Origin: Opitutia bacterium UBA7374
Lineage (GTDB): Bacteria; Verrucomicrobiota; Verrucomicrobiia; Opitutales; Coraliomargaritaceae
Assembly: GCA_002469895.1 (NCBI GenBank)
Contig: DKOA01000002.1
Coordinates: forward strand, 31,013 to 48,332
DNA length: 17,320 nt
Reading direction: 5' to 3'
Shown piece by piece: positions 14,338 to 17,320 of this stretch (position 1 is its first letter; each line of letters begins with the position of its first letter). Under the pieces are notes generated by a model. It did not search any database. It was given only the letters and a program-made list of their open reading frames with translations, and was not told the DNA's origin. The translations under genes and the position numbers were made by a program.

Positions 14338-16749
14338 ATGGCCAAACAGGCAAAAAAACAAAAACGGCGCGAAAAGACTAAAGGACAGGTAAACGACACG
14401 AATTTTCTAGATTCTGCCGTCGCCTCAACCCGTGCATTTACCAAGACCCGGCTAATCGAAGGCGGGCTCTTCTATTTGTTTTCTCTTCTCGTCATTGTAA
14501 TTTCCTTTCTCGGACAAAAAGAAAAAGGGCCACAGCTCATCCTCAAACAAGCTGCCCAGCAGCGTATCGTCGCTGAATTTCCCTATGAATATACGAGTGA
14601 AGTATTAGTCGAGCAACGCCGCAACGAAGTGCGCACTCAGGTACCTCCGGTCTTCAAGCGAACATTCCTGCCCTATGAACAATTCCGTGACCTTTTCGCC
14701 GAATTACTTTCTACCTACGCGCAAGCACAGATTGAGTTCGAGGAACAGGGGGAAGAAAAAGTGCTGGAAACATTTGGTACCCGAGCCACCGAGCTGATCA
14801 ACGCCTCCGGCATTGAAATTCCAATTACTATATTGACCGCTTTTATCGATGAAACCTCTCCGCGAGAAAGATCCTCGACCAGCGAAGATGCACTTGCTGC
14901 CTTGAAGAGACTGTACGAGGAGGGCATCTATGAGAACCGAAGTGGTCTAGGCATTCTCCCGCAAGTTACCGTGGTACAACTGACCGACGAAGAGGGCAAA
15001 AACAACCTGCCAAATGCACGGCCACTGGAAAAAGCCATGATCGACCTGCGCGTTGAAATAAACGCGCTATCTCGCGGTGAAGATACCGCTCGTATGCTCT
15101 TCGAAATTTTCCGGCCGGGACTCGTCGTCAACCTTGTCTACAGCCAGGAGGGCACCGATAATGCCATCAATAGCGCGCTCGCAGTGGTCGAGATGCCAAT
15201 ACTTCGCTATGAAGAAGGGGATACACTGATTGAACCGGGCTCCATGATTACTCCACTCGATCTCGAGCGTATGTCTGCCTACCGGGAAGCAAATATTGCG
15301 GCTGGTGGTGACGCCATGCTTCTCGACCCGCTTTTTCTTGCCCGCTTTTTTCTCACTGCATTTCTCTTAACGGCACTCTACCTGTATATTAAACAGGGCG
15401 TGCGTGATACCCGCAAACGCAACCGCTCCGTAGCAATCACTGCCGTTTGTATGCTGATCAGCCTACTACTCATTCGCGCCATATTTGAAATCGGTGAAAT
15501 TGCCTCCGCTACGAGTCCATCGCTTCCCAGCATGTTGCCATTTATCGCACCCTCTGCACTTGCGCCCATTCTTGTCTGCGTTCTGGTTGGTGCCGGTCCG
15601 GCAGCGCTGTCCGCACTCGTCATCTCTGTCTGCTTCGGCATCATGCTCGATAACTCGATTGAGTTCATGCTGATTGCTTTCCTTTCCGGCATAACCGGCA
15701 GCTACTACTCCACCCATGTGCGTCAACGCTCCAAGCTCGTGCGTGCCGGCTTCTTCGCTGGAGTCGCCGCGGCTTGCGCCGGAGCAACCACCGGTCTGCT
15801 CGCTGGTTTCTCCTTCGGGCTGGTCGGGCAGCAGGCACTAATCGCGCTCATTATTGGCCTCGTTACCGGGATTATTGCAGTCGGTCTACTGCCCATACTG
15901 GAATATCTCTTTAAAGTGACCACAGAGATTACACTACTCGAACTGACAGATTTTAATCATCCCCTACTGCGTCGTATGCAGATAGAAGCGCCCGGGACCT
16001 ACCACCATAGTCTGATGGTAGCTAATCTCTCGGAGAACGCAGCCGCTGCCATCGGAGCCAATCCCCTACTCTGTCGTGTTTGCTCCTTTTTCCATGATAT
16101 TGGGAAGCTGGTGAAGCCGGAATACTTCGTCGAAAATCAACGGGGTGGAGCCAACCCACACAGCCAGAAAAACCCCTCCATGAGCGCGCTTGTGATCAAG
16201 GCACACGTCAAAGAAGGAGTCGATCTGGCTAAAAGAAATAAACTTCCACAGGTCATTACCGATGTTATACGCCAGCACCATGGAACCACCCTCATTCAGT
16301 ACTTTTACCATCAGGCAAAAATCAAACAAAAGGGAGACACCCCTTCTCCACTCTCCGGTGTGAGCAAAAGCAGTCTGGACAAATCCGACGTCGATGAAAG
16401 CACCTATCGCTATGACGGCCCGCTGCCCGCATTCAAAGAGAGTGCCATCATCTTCTTTGCCGACAGCATCGAAGCTGCCAGCCGAACAATTCCAAAGGTA
16501 ACACAGCCTGCCATTGAAGAACTCATTAATACCATCTTTAACAAGCGGATCGAAGATAAGCAACTCGACGAATGCCCGCTCACCTTCCAGGAACTCGCAC
16601 GGATCAAATCTAGCTTTACCCATACCTTACTCAATATGCTGCACGCACGTATTGAGTATCCAAAGGAAGATTCGGCAAATGCTGCTGAGCGGAACGAACC
16701 TGAAAAGCATGAAGAAGACGGTACAGCCAGCGATCAGCAACCAGTATAA
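14338..16749 (+). CDS. pgpH: PgpH-type membrane HD phosphodiesterase (probable cyclic-di-AMP hydrolase)
   Basis: An 803-residue membrane protein with the 7TMR-HDED/HD layout. It has a basic cytoplasmic N-terminus, one membrane helix at about 43-60, an extracytoplasmic domain to about 330, a cluster of seven helices to about 530, then a cytoplasmic HD domain. HD-type metal ligands are visible: His557 in TYHHSLM, His586-Asp587 in FFHDIGK, His623 in IKAHVKEG, His647-His648 in RQHHGTT and Asp709 in FFADSIEAASR. PgpH proteins of Listeria and Bacillus hydrolyse cyclic-di-AMP to pApA; that activity is inferred here. A Lys/Ser/Asp-rich insertion (about 660-690) separates the last two motif groups, and the C-terminus is an acidic tail. 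The gene sits between phoH and ybeY, as yqfF does in B. subtilis, and overlaps ybeY by 41 bases. Confidence 0.88.
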   Translation: MAKQAKKQKRREKTKGQVNDTNFLDSAVASTRAFTKTRLIEGGLFYLFSLLVIVISFLGQKEKGPQLILKQAAQQRIVAEFPYEYTSEVLVEQRRNEVRTQVPPVFKRTFLPYEQFRDLFAELLSTYAQAQIEFEEQGEEKVLETFGTRATELINASGIEIPITILTAFIDETSPRERSSTSEDALAALKRLYEEGIYENRSGLGILPQVTVVQLTDEEGKNNLPNARPLEKAMIDLRVEINALSRGEDTARMLFEIFRPGLVVNLVYSQEGTDNAINSALAVVEMPILRYEEGDTLIEPGSMITPLDLERMSAYREANIAAGGDAMLLDPLFLARFFLTAFLLTALYLYIKQGVRDTRKRNRSVAITAVCMLISLLLIRAIFEIGEIASATSPSLPSMLPFIAPSALAPILVCVLVGAGPAALSALVISVCFGIMLDNSIEFMLIAFLSGITGSYYSTHVRQRSKLVRAGFFAGVAAACAGATTGLLAGFSFGLVGQQALIALIIGLVTGIIAVGLLPILEYLFKVTTEITLLELTDFNHPLLRRMQIEAPGTYHHSLMVANLSENAAAAIGANPLLCRVCSFFHDIGKLVKPEYFVENQRGGANPHSQKNPSMSALVIKAHVKEGVDLAKRNKLPQVITDVIRQHHGTTLIQYFYHQAKIKQKGDTPSPLSGVSKSSLDKSDVDESTYRYDGPLPAFKESAIIFFADSIEAASRTIPKVTQPAIEELINTIFNKRIEDKQLDECPLTFQELARIKSSFTHTLLNMLHARIEYPKEDSANAAERNEPEKHEEDGTASDQQPV

Positions 16750-17179
16750 AAGTCTGGACCAGGCAGAAGCTGCCGCTACGGCGATCGTACAGACACTCTA
16801 CGAATCGGGACGCTTCCCCATTCAAGCCGGCGAACTCTCCATTGTATTTGTCGATGACCCTGTCATTGCAGACATTCATGGACGTTACCTGAATGACCCC
16901 ACAGCCACAGATGTAATTACTTTTCCCGCTGATTCAGAAATGGCCTCTGCTGGAGAAATCATAATCTCTGTAGACCATGCCCGCTCACGAGCAAAGGACT
17001 TACACCTTCCGGTTAGCCACGAGCTCTCCCTCTATCTTGCACACGGGTGGTTACATTTGGCCGGATACGATGACCGCAATGAGAGTGACCGTGAAAAGAT
17101 GCGTGCAGCGGAGGCAGCCGCCATCCATGTCCTTGCAGCTGAGGGCGCACTCGACGGTTTTCGCATGCGCGAAACCTAG
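16709..17179 (+). CDS. ybeY: Endoribonuclease YbeY (rRNA maturation/ribosome quality control), with variant zinc site
   Basis: A 156-residue protein of the YbeY (UPF0054) family, which acts in 16S rRNA 3'-end maturation and removal of defective 70S ribosomes. Recognisable parts are LSIVFVDDPVIADIHGRYLN (43-62), the TDVITFPAD strand (67-75), and the zinc segment HGWLHLAGYDD, with His112 and His116. The usual third ligand, a His in GYDH, is Asp122 here. The start is set at ATG 16709, inside the end of the preceding gene (41-base overlap). That gives a normal family length; longer in-frame starts (16679 and 16514) would add sequence that only mirrors the upstream gene. Translational coupling to pgpH is likely. 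Family certain; the effect of the substitution is unknown. Confidence 0.92.
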   Translation: MKKTVQPAISNQYKSLDQAEAAATAIVQTLYESGRFPIQAGELSIVFVDDPVIADIHGRYLNDPTATDVITFPADSEMASAGEIIISVDHARSRAKDLHLPVSHELSLYLAHGWLHLAGYDDRNESDREKMRAAEAAAIHVLAAEGALDGFRMRET

Positions 17180-17188
17180 AATAAAGGA

Positions 17189-17219
17189 AGCGGGCAAACT
17201 ATCACCGTTGGATCCCGCT
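17189..17219. terminator. Hairpin between convergent genes after ybeY
   Basis: AGCGGG (17189-17194) and CCCGCT (17214-17219) can pair, with an inner CAA/TTG extension and a three-base bulge. It lies between the ybeY stop and the stop of the convergent right-edge gene, where a shared terminator is expected. There is no strong T tract on either side. Confidence 0.35.
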
Positions 17220-17233
17220 GATCGTCTGTAAGC

Positions 17234-17320
17234 TTAGTTGGTCTTTTCAGAATCTTCCGAAGTTTCTTCGGATTCTCCCGTTGGAGCTGCCTCTTCAGTA
17301 GCTCCTTCGTCAGCCGCTTC
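17234..17320 (-). CDS. Acidic C-terminal tail of an unidentified protein (N-terminus cut by window edge)
   Basis: A minus-strand frame enters from the right edge and ends at TAA (17236-17234), giving the last 28 residues. The tail is rich in Glu and Ala with Ser/Thr (it ends SEKTN) and has about ten acidic residues, typical of disordered extensions on ribosomal proteins and other housekeeping proteins in this group. Nothing in the visible part identifies the family. The stop just before a hairpin between convergent genes supports a real gene end; the reading frame one base over is also open, so certainty is limited. Confidence 0.5.
   Translation of the reverse strand, partial: EAADEGATEEAAPTGESEETSEDSEKTN

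Noticed and set aside
16514..16708. Upstream extension of YbeY
   Set aside because: It would overlap the end of the PgpH-type gene by over 200 bases and exceeds the usual YbeY length; the added part is Ser/Asn-rich with no family similarity.

Overview
The window looks like an ordinary chromosomal stretch from a Gram-negative bacterium of the Planctomycetes-Verrucomicrobia group, most likely Verrucomicrobiota and possibly Opitutae. The taxonomic clues are a small protein matching the Minf_1886-type family (9487-9912), known mainly from planctomycetes and verrucomicrobia, an exosortase, and a lipoprotein-type M48 peptidase. Base composition is near 50% G+C, and most genes lack a strong Shine-Dalgarno sequence. 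The placement is inferred from gene content, not from a marker-gene tree.

Left part (1-6051): a truncated M48 metallopeptidase lipoprotein (minus strand) is divergent from a class II fructose-bisphosphate aldolase. After the aldolase come two hairpins, then a very large gene (about 1,150 residues) that best fits the pyrophosphate-type phosphoenolpyruvate carboxykinase family. If that is right, two reversible steps of glycolysis/gluconeogenesis sit side by side. A lone trpF (phosphoribosylanthranilate isomerase) converges on this pair.

Middle part (6052-9912): the trpF upstream region holds an 18-bp perfect palindrome and a 17-bp dyad. It leads to a small plus-strand protein made of two AP2-like DNA-binding modules with no nuclease or integrase domain, and with the clearest ribosome-binding site in the window. 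Convergent to it is a two-domain M16 zinc peptidase, preceded on the same strand by the Minf_1886-type gene.

Centre right (9967-12606, minus strand): glycogen synthase and an exosortase complete a same-strand run exosortase-glgA-Minf_1886-M16 with gaps of 27, 54 and 87 bases, which may be one transcription unit.

Right part (12830-17179, plus strand): a HIT-family protein of the Ap4A-phosphorylase type, then PhoH, a PgpH-type membrane HD phosphodiesterase (probable cyclic-di-AMP hydrolase) and YbeY. The phoH-pgpH-ybeY order matches the B. subtilis phoH-yqfF-yqfG arrangement, and links RNA maturation/ribosome quality control with cyclic-di-AMP turnover. At the right edge is the acidic C-terminal tail of an unidentified minus-strand gene. 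No tRNA, rRNA, CRISPR array or insertion sequence was seen, and no gene-free stretch exceeds about 230 bases. I did not find a clear novel multi-gene system; the most interesting items are the large PEPCK-like enzyme and the tandem AP2 protein with nearby palindromes.
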